The notes beneath the pieces were generated by a model that worked only from the letters and a program-made list of their open reading frames with translations, was not told where the DNA came from and ran no database searches. A program made the translations under genes and the position numbers. From Thermocrinis sp. (GTDB taxonomy: Bacteria > Aquificota > Aquificia > Aquificales > Aquificaceae), in assembly GCA_020833645.1 (NCBI GenBank), contig JAJHRQ010000014.1, positions 1 through 36,812 on the forward strand: 36,812 bases of DNA. Reading direction: 5' to 3'. How positions within the stretch are numbered: position 1 is the stretch's first letter; the number at the start of each line of letters is the position of its first letter. This document shows positions 1-9,142 of this stretch, in pieces.

Positions 1-527
1 GCAAAGAGGCGAACTTTTTGGGTGTGCTTGAGAACTTTTCTTGGGAGGAGCTCACTCCCATAGAGAGCCTAATAAGGCATGTGGAGGAGGGCAGGGTAAG
101 AAACCTTCTGATCTTTGGAGAGGACCTATTTGACCTTTATGGCTCGGAAAGGATTTCCAAGCTTAGGGAAAGAGTAGAGCACTTTGTGGTCTTTTCTCCC
201 TTCTTAGATGGGCTATCTTCCCTGTCCTACTTTAGGGTGCCCATGTTTTTGATGGGAGAGGAGGAAGGAACCTATTCAACCCTCATGGGTAAGAGGAAAA
301 CAAAAGGCTTTCTGCCTGAGGGTGGTAGCCTTCAGGAATTTTTAAAGGGCCTCTTGGATAGCCTTCCAAAGGGTGGGAGTATAAGCAGGCTCTCTGAGGA
401 ACTGTTCCCTCAGGAAGGTCTGGTGGAGGTGCATCTATACAGGAGCAATTGGCTAACAAAAAGGAGCGCGAACCTTTCAAAGCTTTATGAAAAGAATAGC
501 CTTTATGAGGGAGTAAAAAATGTATAA
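1..527 (+). CDS. nuoG: C-terminal part of a probable NADH-quinone oxidoreductase subunit G (partial)
   Basis: The reading frame is open from the left edge of the window (frame begins at base 3), so this is the 3' end of a longer gene and any internal start is artificial. The visible 174 or so residues resemble the end of the molybdopterin-oxidoreductase-like domain of complex I subunit G: a hydrophobic strand (LLIFGEDLFDL), a second strand followed by a loop, then GEEEGTYSTLMGKRK, which matches the usual acidic-E-G-T segment near the end of that domain. In the family this subunit carries Fe-S clusters and passes electrons from NADH or ferredoxin toward quinone, but the cluster-binding part lies outside the window. 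A distant molybdopterin oxidoreductase is the alternative. An ATG at 520 overlaps its end and opens only a 14-codon frame. Confidence 0.45.
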   Translation, partial: KEANFLGVLENFSWEELTPIESLIRHVEEGRVRNLLIFGEDLFDLYGSERISKLRERVEHFVVFSPFLDGLSSLSYFRVPMFLMGEEEGTYSTLMGKRKTKGFLPEGGSLQEFLKGLLDSLPKGGSISRLSEELFPQEGLVEVHLYRSNWLTKRSANLSKLYEKNSLYEGVKNV

Positions 528-560
528 GCTTTTTAAACTTATTCTGCTTTCTGAGGAAGA

Positions 561-1589
561 TTGAGGGTCTTTTGGGTTAACGGCAATCCAAACCCAAACT
601 TTGGAGGCAAGGAACTCCACACCATAAGCATGTTAAAACACCTGAAGGATTTCTTTGACATAACCCTAATATGTGCCAGGGGCAGTTTTGTGGATAAAAA
701 TACAGACTTTGCAAGAAAGCTTTACATACCCTTTCCCCACAGCATAACACTGCCAAGCATGATAAAGCTGTATAGGGCAATAAGCTCAGAAAAGCCGGAT
801 ATTGTGGTAGCCAACAACGGAAAGGAGTATCCAGATGTTCTTTACTGTGGAAAGTTGGCGGGTAGCAAGGTTTTTTTCTTCAGGCACATGTCCCGTATGA
901 GAGAGTGGACAGTCCGGAAGTTTGTCTTTCCCTTCGTGGATAAATTTTTGGCGGTAAGCCAACATGTTAGGCAGAACTTAATAAGGGAAGGCGTGCCACC
1001 GCAAAAGGTGGAGGTGGTTTACAACGTCATAGAAGAGGGCAGGTTCAAGGCTACTCAAAAGCCAAAGAACGGCAAGCTAAAGGTTCTTTTTGTGGGCAAG
1101 CTGGATGAAGGAAAGGGTGTCTTTGACTTGGCAAAGGCTTGTTTGGAACTTTTAAAAAAGGGCTATCCTATTGAATGCATCTTTGTGGGCAACGGAAGGG
1201 CGGAGGCGGATTTGAAGGCTATGGTCCAAGGCTACCTGGAAAACTTTCTCTTTGTGGGCTACACCCCCGAGGTGGAAAAATACTACGCCCAAGCCCATGT
1301 ATGTGTTATTCCATCAAAGGGAGAGGAAGCCTTCCCAAGGGTTGCCCTTGAGGCGCTAATAAGTGGCTGTGCCCTGGTAGTTTCTGACTCGGGAGGGCAA
1401 AAGGAGGCGGTAATAGAAGGTTTCAACGGCTACACCTTTGAAAGAGGAAACCCAGAGGCACTTAAGGAAAAGCTCTCCTTAGCTTTGGAAAACTGGGAAA
1501 CCTTCTCCCAAAACTCCCAAAAGCTATACTGGGAAAAGTTTTCCGCCCAAAGGACAATAAACAAAATCCTTGAGATTTTCACACATTGA
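561..1589 (+). CDS. GT4-family glycosyltransferase
   Basis: 342-residue GT-B fold glycosyltransferase of the GT4 (RfaB/WaaG-like) type. It should transfer a sugar from a nucleotide-sugar donor to a lipid or polysaccharide acceptor on the cytoplasmic side of the membrane; acceptor and sugar cannot be read from sequence. The N-terminal domain opens with a VNGNPNPNFGGKELHT loop typical of acceptor-side glycine loops. The C-terminal donor domain begins at KVLFVGKLDEGKG (about residue 173) and contains the EX7E signature in GEEAFPRVALEALISG, followed by a GG-E-V-I segment. The start is a TTG at 561, chosen because GAGGAAG lies just upstream and the strand beta-1 motif follows directly. Its stop overlaps the stop of ychF by 11 bp, tail to tail, so no terminator separates them. 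Confidence 0.85.
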   Translation: MRVFWVNGNPNPNFGGKELHTISMLKHLKDFFDITLICARGSFVDKNTDFARKLYIPFPHSITLPSMIKLYRAISSEKPDIVVANNGKEYPDVLYCGKLAGSKVFFFRHMSRMREWTVRKFVFPFVDKFLAVSQHVRQNLIREGVPPQKVEVVYNVIEEGRFKATQKPKNGKLKVLFVGKLDEGKGVFDLAKACLELLKKGYPIECIFVGNGRAEADLKAMVQGYLENFLFVGYTPEVEKYYAQAHVCVIPSKGEEAFPRVALEALISGCALVVSDSGGQKEAVIEGFNGYTFERGNPEALKEKLSLALENWETFSQNSQKLYWEKFSAQRTINKILEIFTH

Positions 1590-2685
1590 ACCTAAAGTAC
1601 ATTATGTCTCCGTCTTGAACCACGTAATCCTTGCCTTCTAACCTTACCAGACCAAGCTCCTTTGCCTTGCTGAGGGATGGGAGGTTTTTGTATTCTTCGT
1701 AGTTGATGACCTCCGCCGCTATGAAGCCCCTTTCCATGTCCGAGTGGATCTTGCCCGCCGCTTGTGGTGCCTTTGTGCCCTTTTTGATGGTCCAAGCCCT
1801 GGTTTCCTTCTCGCCGGTAGTAAAGAAGGTTATAAGTCCAAGCAGACGGTAGCCCTCTCTTATTAGCTTATTTAATCCCGGTTCTTCAAGCCCGTAAGCC
1901 TTCAAAAGCTCAAGCTTTTCTTGACCTTCTAATCCGATCAAATCCGCCTCAAGCTTGGCGCACATAACCACCACCGGCGCAGACTCTTGCTCTGCGTAAG
2001 CCTTTACCTTTTCGGACAACTCATTGCCCTCTGGCAAATCTTTCTCTCCCACATTGGCAACGTACATGGTGGGCTTGATAGAAAGCAAAAATAGAGTTTT
2101 CTTTGCATACTCTATGGTTTCCTCTCCAAGTTCTTCTTTGTGCCTCCTCAGAGGCTCCATTCTGTCAAGGACCGCCTTTATCTTTTCCAAATGTTCAAGC
2201 TCCTCTTTTACCTTTTTGTCTCCGAGCCTTGCCATCTTTTGAACCTTTTCTAATCTCCTTTCCACCGTCTCCAAGTCTTTGGCTATAAGCTCTATGTCTA
2301 TAATCTGGGCGTCCCTTATTGGGTCAACCTCTCCTTCCACGTGCACCACATCCGGGTCCTCAAAGCATCTCAGAACCTGAACTATGGCATCCACCTCTCG
2401 GATGTTTGCCAAGAACTGATTGCCCAGCCCCTCCCCTTTGCTGGCGTTTCTTACCAAGCCCGCAATGTCCCAAAACTCTATGAAGGTGGGTGTGATCTTT
2501 TTTGACCTCTCCTTTTGGGCTATGTGATAGAGCCTTTGGTCTGGCACTTCTACCACGCCCACGTTGGGTTCAATAGTGCAGAAGGGATAGTTGGCAGACT
2601 GCGCCCTTACCGACTGCAGAAGGGCATTAAAAAGGGTTGATTTTCCCACATTGGGAAGCCCCACTATTCCACAGCTGAACCCCAT
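1579..2685 (-). CDS. ychF: Ribosome-binding ATPase YchF (Obg/TRAFAC family)
   Basis: 368-residue protein with the full YchF layout: a P-loop at the extreme N-terminus (GLPNVGKST, residues 8-16), the switch II region (FWDIAGLVRNASKGEGLGN), a central coiled-coil insertion (about residues 130-200), and a C-terminal TGS domain ending in the typical DGDIMYFRFNV. The family hydrolyses ATP rather than GTP and binds the 70S ribosome; it is linked to translation start and oxidative stress. The length equals the family norm and the start ATG gives the conserved MGFSCGIVG beginning. It lies 1 bp after the stop of the upstream membrane-protein gene and is probably cotranscribed with it. Confidence 0.97.
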   Translation of the reverse strand: MGFSCGIVGLPNVGKSTLFNALLQSVRAQSANYPFCTIEPNVGVVEVPDQRLYHIAQKERSKKITPTFIEFWDIAGLVRNASKGEGLGNQFLANIREVDAIVQVLRCFEDPDVVHVEGEVDPIRDAQIIDIELIAKDLETVERRLEKVQKMARLGDKKVKEELEHLEKIKAVLDRMEPLRRHKEELGEETIEYAKKTLFLLSIKPTMYVANVGEKDLPEGNELSEKVKAYAEQESAPVVVMCAKLEADLIGLEGQEKLELLKAYGLEEPGLNKLIREGYRLLGLITFFTTGEKETRAWTIKKGTKAPQAAGKIHSDMERGFIAAEVINYEEYKNLPSLSKAKELGLVRLEGKDYVVQDGDIMYFRFNV

Positions 2686-2686
2686 G

Positions 2687-4454
2687 TCAAAGGGAATTTA
2701 TTTTATCAGAAATTCTTTTCAGAACTTCCTCCTCCTGCGGGTATGGAATGCCAAGCTCCTTTATTCTCTTTATCAGTGCTAAGGCGTCCTCAAAAAGACC
2801 CTTTCGCTCGTAAAGATAAACCAAAACCTCAAAGGAATTGATCTGTGGCAACTTCCCACCGTTTCTTTCCTTTAGCTCTTCCGCATACTCTGGAAATAGC
2901 TCCACATCTCTTTTTGCAACCTCCTCCATCTTCTCAAGGTCTTTGAGTTTTTGATAGAGCAAAAGAAGGTCGTTGAGGATCAGATGTTCCTCGTAGGGTG
3001 CGCCTTCCTGTTTTAGGGCTTCCCAATAGAGCCAGTGGGCGGTTTCAAAGTCCTTCTCCAAAAGGGCGGTTTGGGCTAAGCTCCCCAGAAAAGTTCTCTT
3101 TGTGTAGGCAGTTTGAACATCTCCGCTGCCAAAGTGCTTAGCCTTGTAAGGAAAGTTCAAGTTCTTTATGGTTTTTAAAGAAAAGTAATACTTTACCTTC
3201 TTTTGCCACTTGGGTTCCAAAGATTCATACCAATCCCAAAGGTCCAACGCTTTAAGTATTCCGCCCTTCTCTCTGAAGATCCTAAAGACCCTGCTTAACA
3301 TATTTAAATATATTCCGATACCACCGAGCACGTTAAATAGTAAAACCGAAGCGGTAAAAAGATGCAGTATTATGGAGACTATCAGAAGATCCGTGCTTGT
3401 AAGGGCGAAGGGTATGGAAAGGCAAAGGATAAAAAAGCTGTAGAAGGTTATTGCCTGTCGGCGCGGTGGAATTATTTCAAACATCAAAGGTGCATCCTTT
3501 AGACCAAAACCGCTCAGATGGAACCATACCAAAAAGGGAACGATCCTTTGTATCATGCCAAGTATTATTGAACTAAAGAACAATACAAAGGAAACCAAGA
3601 AAGCTAAGAACTCGCCAAAAACAAAGAAAATGCACGCCAACAAGAGAAGTCCCATACCCAAAAGCCAAAACTTTGGAGTGTATTCCAAAACCCTTCTTTT
3701 GCTTTTTAACAGTAGATATACAGTAGTTAGGGCGTAGATTATGTAAAGGATAGATAATGGTAGCCTGTATGGGAAGGATGCTCCCAAAAGGGAGAAAAGG
3801 AGGAAGAGAGATACCAAAATGTGAAAGTGCCATGTGAAAAATTTAGGATAGGGTGGTGTGGTGTAAAAGAGCTCTATTACCTGGAAGGAAACGCTTGCTA
3901 TAAGCCCTCCAATCCAACCCCAAAGCATAAAGGAGTAGTGGATTTTGAAAAATAGAGGTTCCTTTAAGGTCAAAAAAAGGTAGCCGGAGATGGTAGCGAT
4001 GAGCGAAAAATGAGGCTAAATTTAAACCCCCTAACTGCCGGCACAAAACTCTTTTTAGGAAGAAGATAATAGAGCATGAGAGAGACTGCGGAGATTATGC
4101 TGAGCATCAACAAAGTTGCACCAAGAAGCAAAAATCTTTCCTTCTTCAATAAAAAACCACCAAGGAAGAGAAGGGAAGATAAAAGCAGAGCTAAGTATAT
4201 AGGTATTGCCTTTTTGAGAGGTTCCGGTATAACCGCGCCAGCAACCACTGGAAGCATCTGAAAGAGGGCACCAAGCATAGTCATCAAGGCAAAGCCCACC
4301 ACATAGCTATGGACCAGTAAGGGAAGGTTTAACTCTCTTTTAAAGAAGAGAAAAAGCTCCAACAGAGAGGATAAAAACCAAAATACGCAGGCGGTTGAAA
4401 AGTAAAGGGCTATAATCTGAAAGGGCGGTGCCTATGGATGGAAAGCCCCCTCAT
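2687..4454 (-). pseudogene. Polytopic membrane protein, possibly NnrS/heme-copper-oxidase-like, with two frameshifts
   Basis: Two adjacent reading frames are pieces of one gene. The upstream piece (from 4362) ends in a meaningless tail, but switching frame at the A5 run at 4006-4010 (T5 on the coding strand) continues sensibly as LIATISGYLFLTLKEP into the downstream 428-residue frame, so one base appears missing there. Upstream of 4362 the frame continues as PPFQIIALYFSTACVFW, and a second missing base at about 4430 would connect it to an ATG at 4454, three bases after the hemerythrin relic. Restoring both bases gives 589 residues. About the first 400 are hydrophobic with many helices and histidines (LLVHSYVVGFALMTMLG, HFHILVSLF), as in NnrS or oxidase subunit-I-like proteins; the rest is a soluble TPR-like helical tail. 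The family name is tentative. Confidence 0.6.
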
Positions 4455-4457
4455 AGG

Positions 4458-4776
4458 CTATAGATTTTCCATCTTTTGAATTATTTCAGAAGGGTCTAAA
4501 TAATGCCTTTTCCATTCTCTCTATAAGCTCCCTCGCTTGGGCATGCTCCATCCTCATTACCTGAGTAGGACCCATAACTATGCCTGTTCTACCCTCAAAT
4601 TCAGGAAAGAGTACATCTTCTTCCCTTTGAAAGTGTTTAAGGGTTTCAGCCTTAAACTCCTCAAAGGCTCTCTTTGCATCTTCCCATTGCCCCTCTTTTA
4701 AAAGCTCCTCCACCCTTGCGTAGAGCTCGTCGCACTCTCTGTGCTCATGGGTCAAATACTCGGTTATACTGAGCAT
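4458..4776 (-). pseudogene. Hemerythrin HHE-domain protein, C-terminally disrupted
   Basis: The open frame (4776 to 4486, 96 residues) begins as a classic HHE cation-binding domain: TEYLTHEHRECDELY at the N-terminus, HFQREEDVLFPEFE in the middle and MRMEHAQARELIERM in the third helix. These supply most ligands for a diiron site that binds O2 or NO or buffers iron. The frame then stops after EKALFRPF. In another frame the next bases read PSEIIQKMENL and stop at 4458, which looks like the native C-terminus of such a protein. The fourth helix, with its usual H-x3-E ligands, is absent, so an out-of-frame internal deletion of roughly 40 codons is inferred near 4490-4497. AGGAGGT sits just before the ATG. 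Confidence 0.7.
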
Positions 4777-4809
4777 CTGGCACCTCCTAAAAAGTAATTA
4801 ATCACTTAC

Positions 4810-5691
4810 TTATATTTTATCACCCTTCTTTATCCTGTTTATGATCCTGCTCACCTCTTTGAAGTTCTTCACTCCGTACAGCTTCATTACTACGCGCCTT
4901 TGGAGGGCTGGCTCCAACTTTAAAAAGCCTTCCCTTCCTTCCTCTTTTACCTTCAAAAGGGCAGTCTGGACTAACTTTTCAAGAAGCTCATTCTCTTCCT
5001 TTAAAATCTCCCTCATCCTAAGCACGCTTTCCTCCAGGTTTGGGTTTATAGCCTTTAGCTCGGGCACCACCCTGTGCCTTATTCTGTTCCTTGCCAAAGA
5101 AAGGTCATAGTTGGTGGAATCTTCCACCCACTCAATGGCTTGCTTCTTGGCAAAATCCTCTATCTCCTGCCGGGTGGCAAGGTAAAAAGGTCTTACAATG
5201 TTGCCTTCCACTGGTTCAAAGCCCAAAAGTCCCTCAAGCCCCGTGCCCCGTGTGAGCCAAAGAATTATAGTCTCCACCAAGTCCCCCAGGTGATGGGCAG
5301 TAGCCACCAGGTCAAAGCCTTCCCTTTTTCTCACCTCTTCAAAGAGTCTGTATCTTTCCTCCCTTGCGACAGCCTCTATGTTGCCTCCCCTTTTTTTGGC
5401 TAAGCTCGGCACATCCACCCTCTCCACAAAGAGCTCTAAGGAGTATTTTTGGGCGAAACTTCTTGCAAAGTTCTCATCCCTGTAAGATTCTTCTCCCCTC
5501 AAGAGATGGTTTATGTGTAAAAGAGCTAAGCGTTTGATCTTTAAGGGCTCTTTTAACCTTTGCAGGGCTACCGCTAAAGAAGATGAATCTATACCCCCAG
5601 AGAAAGCCACAAGAATAGCACTGTTGGGAGGGATCAGCTTTGTCTTTCTTTGTAGGGTTATAACCTTCCTCAGAAGGCTATGATATGCCAT
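4810..5691 (-). CDS. tilS: tRNA(Ile)-lysidine synthase TilS
   Basis: 293 residues with the N-type ATP pyrophosphatase P-loop SGGIDSS at residues 31-37 and the following LLHINHLLRG and ATAHHLGD segments of TilS. The enzyme uses ATP and lysine to convert C34 of tRNA-Ile(CAU) to lysidine, which changes both charging and decoding from Met to Ile and is essential in bacteria. The protein is short, lacking the larger C-terminal tRNA-binding domains of E. coli TilS, a form seen in other thermophiles. The start ATG shares one base with the stop of gcvT (TAATG), indicating translational coupling. Confidence 0.93.
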   Translation of the reverse strand: MAYHSLLRKVITLQRKTKLIPPNSAILVAFSGGIDSSSLAVALQRLKEPLKIKRLALLHINHLLRGEESYRDENFARSFAQKYSLELFVERVDVPSLAKKRGGNIEAVAREERYRLFEEVRKREGFDLVATAHHLGDLVETIILWLTRGTGLEGLLGFEPVEGNIVRPFYLATRQEIEDFAKKQAIEWVEDSTNYDLSLARNRIRHRVVPELKAINPNLEESVLRMREILKEENELLEKLVQTALLKVKEEGREGFLKLEPALQRRVVMKLYGVKNFKEVSRIINRIKKGDKI

Positions 5692-6713
5692 TACCTTATG
5701 AAGGGATACCTTCTTAGAACTGCCCTTACGGGCTTTTCCCTAATCACAAGCTCAACCTCTGTGCCCTCCTTTAAATATTCCCTATCCACAAAGCAAAGGG
5801 CTATGCCCTTTTTTAAGGTGGGCGAAAAGGTTCCGCTTGAGACCACACCTATTTCTTTGCGGTTCATCTCTATCCGGTAGCCTTCCCTGGGTACACCCTT
5901 TTCTTGCAACTCAAGACCAAAGAGTTTTCTCTGTGGCTCCTTTGAAAACATCTCATCCTTCCCTAAAAAGTTCTTTTCCCTGCTTACAAACCTGTCTAAG
6001 CTTGCCATTAAAGGAGAGATATCTTCCGAAAGCTCGTGTCCATACAGAGGCATACCAGCTTCTATCCTCAAAACATCCCTTGCACCAAGCCCACAGGTTT
6101 GCACCTCCTTTGAAAGGGCCTCAAAAATTTCTATGCCCTCTTTGATGGGTGCGTAAATTTCAAAGCCATCCTCTCCCGTGTAGCCTGTGCGGGAAATTAT
6201 CACATTCCCAAAGGTCAAAAAGTTGTATCTTTTCAAACCACTAACGTCAAAGTACTTACTTAACTTTTCCTCTGCGGATTTGCCCTGAAGGGCTATTTGC
6301 ACACTCTGAAAGGTCCAATCTTCCACAGTTAGACCCCAAGAGGTAAGCCAGTTTAAAACCTTCTCCCTGTTTATGCTGTTTACACGCAAAAAGTATTCCT
6401 CCTCCCCCATCATATAAACAGTTATATCGTCCTTTACGCCTCCCCTTTCGTTGACCAATAAGTTATACTGCACTTTGCCATATTTGAGTTTGTTCAAGGA
6501 GTTGGTAGTCAAAAAGTCCAGCTTTTGTTTTGCATCTTTTCCCCTAATCCAAAGCCTTCCCATGTGGGATATATCAAAAAGTCCCGCAGAACTCCTGACA
6601 GCCATAACCTCTTCTACTATGGAGGAATACTGCAAGGGCATTTGGTATCCCGCAAACTCTGTAAATTTTGCCTTTAATTGGATGTGTAAGGGATGCAAAG
6701 GTGTGGTTTTCAT
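5691..6713 (-). CDS. gcvT: Aminomethyltransferase, glycine cleavage system T protein
   Basis: GcvT transfers the aminomethyl carbon from the lipoyl-H protein to tetrahydrofolate, releasing ammonia. The sequence has the N-terminal FTEFAGYQMPLQY, the folate-site FDISHMGR segment, RTGYTGEDGFEIY and LRIEAGMPLYGHEL, all family signatures. The open frame reaches 6731, but I choose the ATG at 6713 because the protein then begins MKTTPLHP like its relatives. A perfect TATAAT (6720-6725 on the plus strand as ATTATA) sits only 6 nt before that ATG with no Shine-Dalgarno, suggesting a leaderless mRNA. No other gcv gene is in the window. 340 residues. Confidence 0.93.
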   Translation of the reverse strand: MKTTPLHPLHIQLKAKFTEFAGYQMPLQYSSIVEEVMAVRSSAGLFDISHMGRLWIRGKDAKQKLDFLTTNSLNKLKYGKVQYNLLVNERGGVKDDITVYMMGEEEYFLRVNSINREKVLNWLTSWGLTVEDWTFQSVQIALQGKSAEEKLSKYFDVSGLKRYNFLTFGNVIISRTGYTGEDGFEIYAPIKEGIEIFEALSKEVQTCGLGARDVLRIEAGMPLYGHELSEDISPLMASLDRFVSREKNFLGKDEMFSKEPQRKLFGLELQEKGVPREGYRIEMNRKEIGVVSSGTFSPTLKKGIALCFVDREYLKEGTEVELVIREKPVRAVLRRYPFIR

Positions 6714-6719
6714 AGAAAA

Positions 6720-6725
6720 ATTATA
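6720..6725 (-). promoter_or_regulatory. TATAAT -10 box before gcvT (leaderless type)
   Basis: A perfect TATAAT hexamer on the minus strand ends 6 nt before the chosen gcvT ATG. Transcription would begin at or beside the start codon. I see no convincing -35 hexamer at 16-18 bp. Confidence 0.45.
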
Positions 6726-6727
6726 CT

Positions 6728-6913
6728 TCAAAGCTTTGATTCAACTCTATGTATGAGCCAAAATACTACTCCCAAAGCCAAAATCACAAGAGAGAATGTT
6801 ATCAACTCCTGAACCTTCTCGGGAGACAAAGAGATTATTAATACCTTACCACCAAACTCCACTGAGGTTCGCGAAAGCAAAGAACAAAAGGGTATAAGGA
6901 GGCAATTTAACAT
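6728..6913 (-). CDS. Small single-pass membrane protein of unknown function
   Basis: The open frame is longer upstream, but that part overlaps rpmB and its promoter on the other strand, so I take the ATG at 6913, giving 61 residues. The C-terminal half is a strong transmembrane helix (LITFSLVILALGVVFWLIH) followed by a short charged tail, RVESKL; the N-terminal half is mildly hydrophobic and could be a second membrane-associated stretch. I do not recognise a family. It is divergent from rpmB, about 30 bp away, and reads toward gcvT. Confidence 0.45.
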   Translation of the reverse strand: MLNCLLIPFCSLLSRTSVEFGGKVLIISLSPEKVQELITFSLVILALGVVFWLIHRVESKL

Positions 6914-6927
6914 CCGTTGTATAGTGT

Positions 6928-6933
6928 TATAAT
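6928..6933 (+). promoter_or_regulatory. TATAAT -10 box of rpmB
   Basis: A perfect TATAAT lies 10 nt before the rpmB ATG, with a weak TTTAAC (6906-6911) 16 bp upstream as a possible -35. No Shine-Dalgarno fits in the gap, so the transcript is probably leaderless or nearly so. Confidence 0.5.
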
Positions 6934-6943
6934 CTATAAAACT

Positions 6944-7144
6944 ATGGCGAAGTGTTATGTTTGCGGGAAGACTACCAAAGTAGGAAGAAGTGTGACCTTT
7001 TCCGGAGAGAGAAACCCAAGACTTTTTAAGGCTAACCTTCATAGGGTTAAAGCGGTGCTCAAGGATGGCACCGTAAAAAGGATATACGTTTGCACCAAGT
7101 GTCTAAAGGCGGGTAAGGTAGTTAAGGCAGTAAAGTTCTCTTAG
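6944..7144 (+). CDS. rpmB: 50S ribosomal protein L28
   Basis: 66 residues starting [19 protein letters not shown]. The protein is the zinc-ribbon form of L28, with CYVC near the N-terminus and CTKC near the C-terminus able to hold a Zn ion. The core [14 protein letters not shown] is the family signature. L28 sits in the large subunit near the E-site region. An in-frame upstream TTG at 6917 exists, but it lies before the -10 box and would add a non-homologous leader, so the ATG at 6944 is preferred. aroC follows 4 bp later. Confidence 0.96.
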   Translation: MAKCYVCGKTTKVGRSVTFSGERNPRLFKANLHRVKAVLKDGTVKRIYVCTKCLKAGKVVKAVKFS

Positions 7145-7148
7145 TCTG

Positions 7149-8312
7149 ATGCCTATAAGATTTCTTACTGCTGGTGAGTCTCACGGCAGGGGTTTAGTCT
7201 GCATAATAGAGGGTATACCCGCCAACTTGGAGCTCTCCTCCGAGTATATAAACAGGGAGTTAGAGAGAAGACAGAGGGGCTACGGTAGAGGGGGCAGAAT
7301 GAAGATAGAAAAGGACAGGGTCCAAATCCTTTCAGGTGTAAGGTTTGGCAAAACTCTCGGCGGTCCCATAGCTCTCTTCATTGAAAACAAGGATTGGGAG
7401 AACTGGAAAGAGAAAATGGCAATAGAGGGGGAAAGACCGGAAACAGCAGTTCCCTTCACAAGACCAAGACCGGGGCACGCAGACCTTGCGGGTGGTATAA
7501 AGTACAACCAGCGGGACCTTAGGAATATACTTGAGAGGGCCTCTGCCCGGGAGACTGCCTGTAGGGTTGCCTTGGGAGCGGTATGCAAGAGATTTTTGGA
7601 AGAGCTTGGCGTCTTTGTGGGAAGCTATGTAGTTAGCATAGGTCCCTTGTGTCCTCCTATAGAAGAGCAGGACTTAATAAAGAGACATCAATTGGCAGAA
7701 CAGTCGGAGGTTAGGTTTCCAGACCCAAGCAAAGATAAGGAGTTTATGGAGTTGATAGATAGGGCAAAGGAGATGGGCGAAAGCTTGGGGGGTGTTTTTG
7801 AAGTTTTTGCGGTTGGTGTGCCCCCTGGGCTTGGCAGTCATGTGCATTGGGACAGAAAGCTGGACGGAAGGATCGCCCAAGCTATGATGAGCATTCAGGC
7901 TATAAAGGGGGTGGAAATAGGGCTTGGCTTTGAGGCAGCTAAAAGGTTTGGCTCCGAGGTCCATGATGAGATCGGTTACAAAGAGGGCGAAGGATACTTT
8001 AGGTATTCCAACAACTTGGGAGGTTTGGAGGGAGGTATAACCAACGGTATGCCTATAATTGTGCGATGTGCCATGAAGCCCATACCCACCCTAACCAAGC
8101 CTCTTAGGAGCGTGGATGTTTTAACAAAAGAGGAGGTGAGGGCAGGAAAGGAGAGAACAGATGTGGTGGCAGTGCCCGCTGCGTCGGTGGTGGGTGAATC
8201 CGCCCTAGCTATAGTCTTAGCAGATGCCTTTCTTGAAAAGTTGGGCGGAGACTTTATGGAAGAGATAAAGGAAAGGTATAGAATTTACTTAGAACATGTT
8301 AAAAGTTTTTGA
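7149..8312 (+). CDS. aroC: Chorismate synthase
   Basis: 387 residues, the family length. The enzyme makes chorismate from EPSP in the last shikimate step, using reduced FMN as cofactor although the reaction is redox-neutral. Signatures visible are GESHGRG at the N-terminus, [13 protein letters not shown] and [14 protein letters not shown] in the middle, and [13 protein letters not shown] near residue 295, which contribute to FMN and phosphate binding. The gene is downstream of rpmB and overlaps the next gene by 17 bp, so rpmB-aroC-mlaE probably form one transcript. Confidence 0.97.
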   Translation: MPIRFLTAGESHGRGLVCIIEGIPANLELSSEYINRELERRQRGYGRGGRMKIEKDRVQILSGVRFGKTLGGPIALFIENKDWENWKEKMAIEGERPETAVPFTRPRPGHADLAGGIKYNQRDLRNILERASARETACRVALGAVCKRFLEELGVFVGSYVVSIGPLCPPIEEQDLIKRHQLAEQSEVRFPDPSKDKEFMELIDRAKEMGESLGGVFEVFAVGVPPGLGSHVHWDRKLDGRIAQAMMSIQAIKGVEIGLGFEAAKRFGSEVHDEIGYKEGEGYFRYSNNLGGLEGGITNGMPIIVRCAMKPIPTLTKPLRSVDVLTKEEVRAGKERTDVVAVPAASVVGESALAIVLADAFLEKLGGDFMEEIKERYRIYLEHVKSF

Positions 8313-9033
8313 AGAAATAGGCAAGGCTACCCTTCTAACCCTCTGGGCTATATTTTTTCTGTTTAAAAATCCTCCAAGATTAAAACACTTTATAAAACAG
8401 CTCACCTACTTGGGGGCAGAAACCACCCCAGTGGTGCTAATAACTTCCCTGTTTAGCGGTGGAGTTATAGCTTTGCAAACCTACAGCACCTTTCACAGGT
8501 TCAACGCAGAATTTCTAATAGGGGCAGTGGTAGCCCTCTCTATGGGTAGAGAGCTTGCTCCAGTGCTTACCGCCCTTATGGTGATTGCCCGTGTTGGCTC
8601 TGCTATGACCGCTCAGATAGGAACTATGCGCATAACAGAACAGATAGACGCCTTAGAGGTAATGGGTATGGACCCTCGGAGCTATCTTATCACACCCAGA
8701 ATAGTGGCTGGGACGCTTGGCGTTCCGATGCTAACCGTTTTGTCCAACATAGCGGGTATCTTTGGTGGATGGTTTGTTGCAGTAAAGCTCTTTGGAGTTA
8801 ACGAATATCTATTCTGGGAAAAGATGAAGGACCTTACTGAACTGCATGACTTTTTAGGCGGAATATACAAGGCTACCTTCTTTGGTTTTATAATCACCGC
8901 GGTTAGTTGCTACTTTGGATTTTACACAAAAGGTGGTACAGAAGGTGTTGGAAGGGCTACCACCAACAGCGTGGTTACATCTTCTATGTTGGTGCTAATA
9001 TCCGACTACTTCTTGACAGCGATAATCTTTTGA
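8296..9033 (+). CDS. mlaE: MlaE-family ABC transporter permease
   Basis: 245-residue integral membrane protein of the MlaE/DUF140 family, the permease of ABC systems that move phospholipids between inner and outer membranes. The family core is evident: [22 protein letters not shown], the [22 protein letters not shown] segment and the [10 protein letters not shown] loop that contacts the ATPase. Five to six hydrophobic segments are visible. The ATPase (MlaF) and the MCE protein (MlaD) are not in the window. The start codon lies inside the end of aroC, suggesting translational coupling. Confidence 0.92.
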   Translation: MLKVFEEIGKATLLTLWAIFFLFKNPPRLKHFIKQLTYLGAETTPVVLITSLFSGGVIALQTYSTFHRFNAEFLIGAVVALSMGRELAPVLTALMVIARVGSAMTAQIGTMRITEQIDALEVMGMDPRSYLITPRIVAGTLGVPMLTVLSNIAGIFGGWFVAVKLFGVNEYLFWEKMKDLTELHDFLGGIYKATFFGFIITAVSCYFGFYTKGGTEGVGRATTNSVVTSSMLVLISDYFLTAIIF

Positions 9034-9039
9034 TATAAT
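9013..9039 (+). promoter_or_regulatory. Candidate promoter for tRNA-Ala
   Basis: TTGACA (9013-9018, inside the end of mlaE) is followed after 15 bp by TATAAT (9034-9039). Both hexamers are perfect but the spacer is short. A start near 9046 would leave about 16 nt of 5' leader before the tRNA. Confidence 0.45.
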
Positions 9040-9061
9040 TATTATCTCTGCTCTATATAAA

Positions 9062-9136
9062 GGGGCGGTAGCTCAGTGGGAGAGCGCCTACTTGGCGTGT
9101 AGGAGGTCGGGGGTTCAAATCCCCTCCGCTCCACCA
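9062..9136 (+). tRNA. tRNA-Ala (anticodon GGC)
   Basis: The cloverleaf can be drawn by hand. Acceptor arm GGGGCGG pairs with CCGCTCC with one G-T pair; the D arm is GCTC-AGTGGGA-GAGC; the anticodon stem CCTAC/GTAGG encloses the 7-nt loop TTGGCGT, giving anticodon GGC for alanine codons GCC/GCU; the T arm is GGGGG-TTCAAAT-CCCCT with a terminal G-T pair; the 3' CCA is encoded. The converging infC stop codon is only 6 nt past the CCA. Confidence 0.95.
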
Positions 9137-9142
9137 AAAAAA

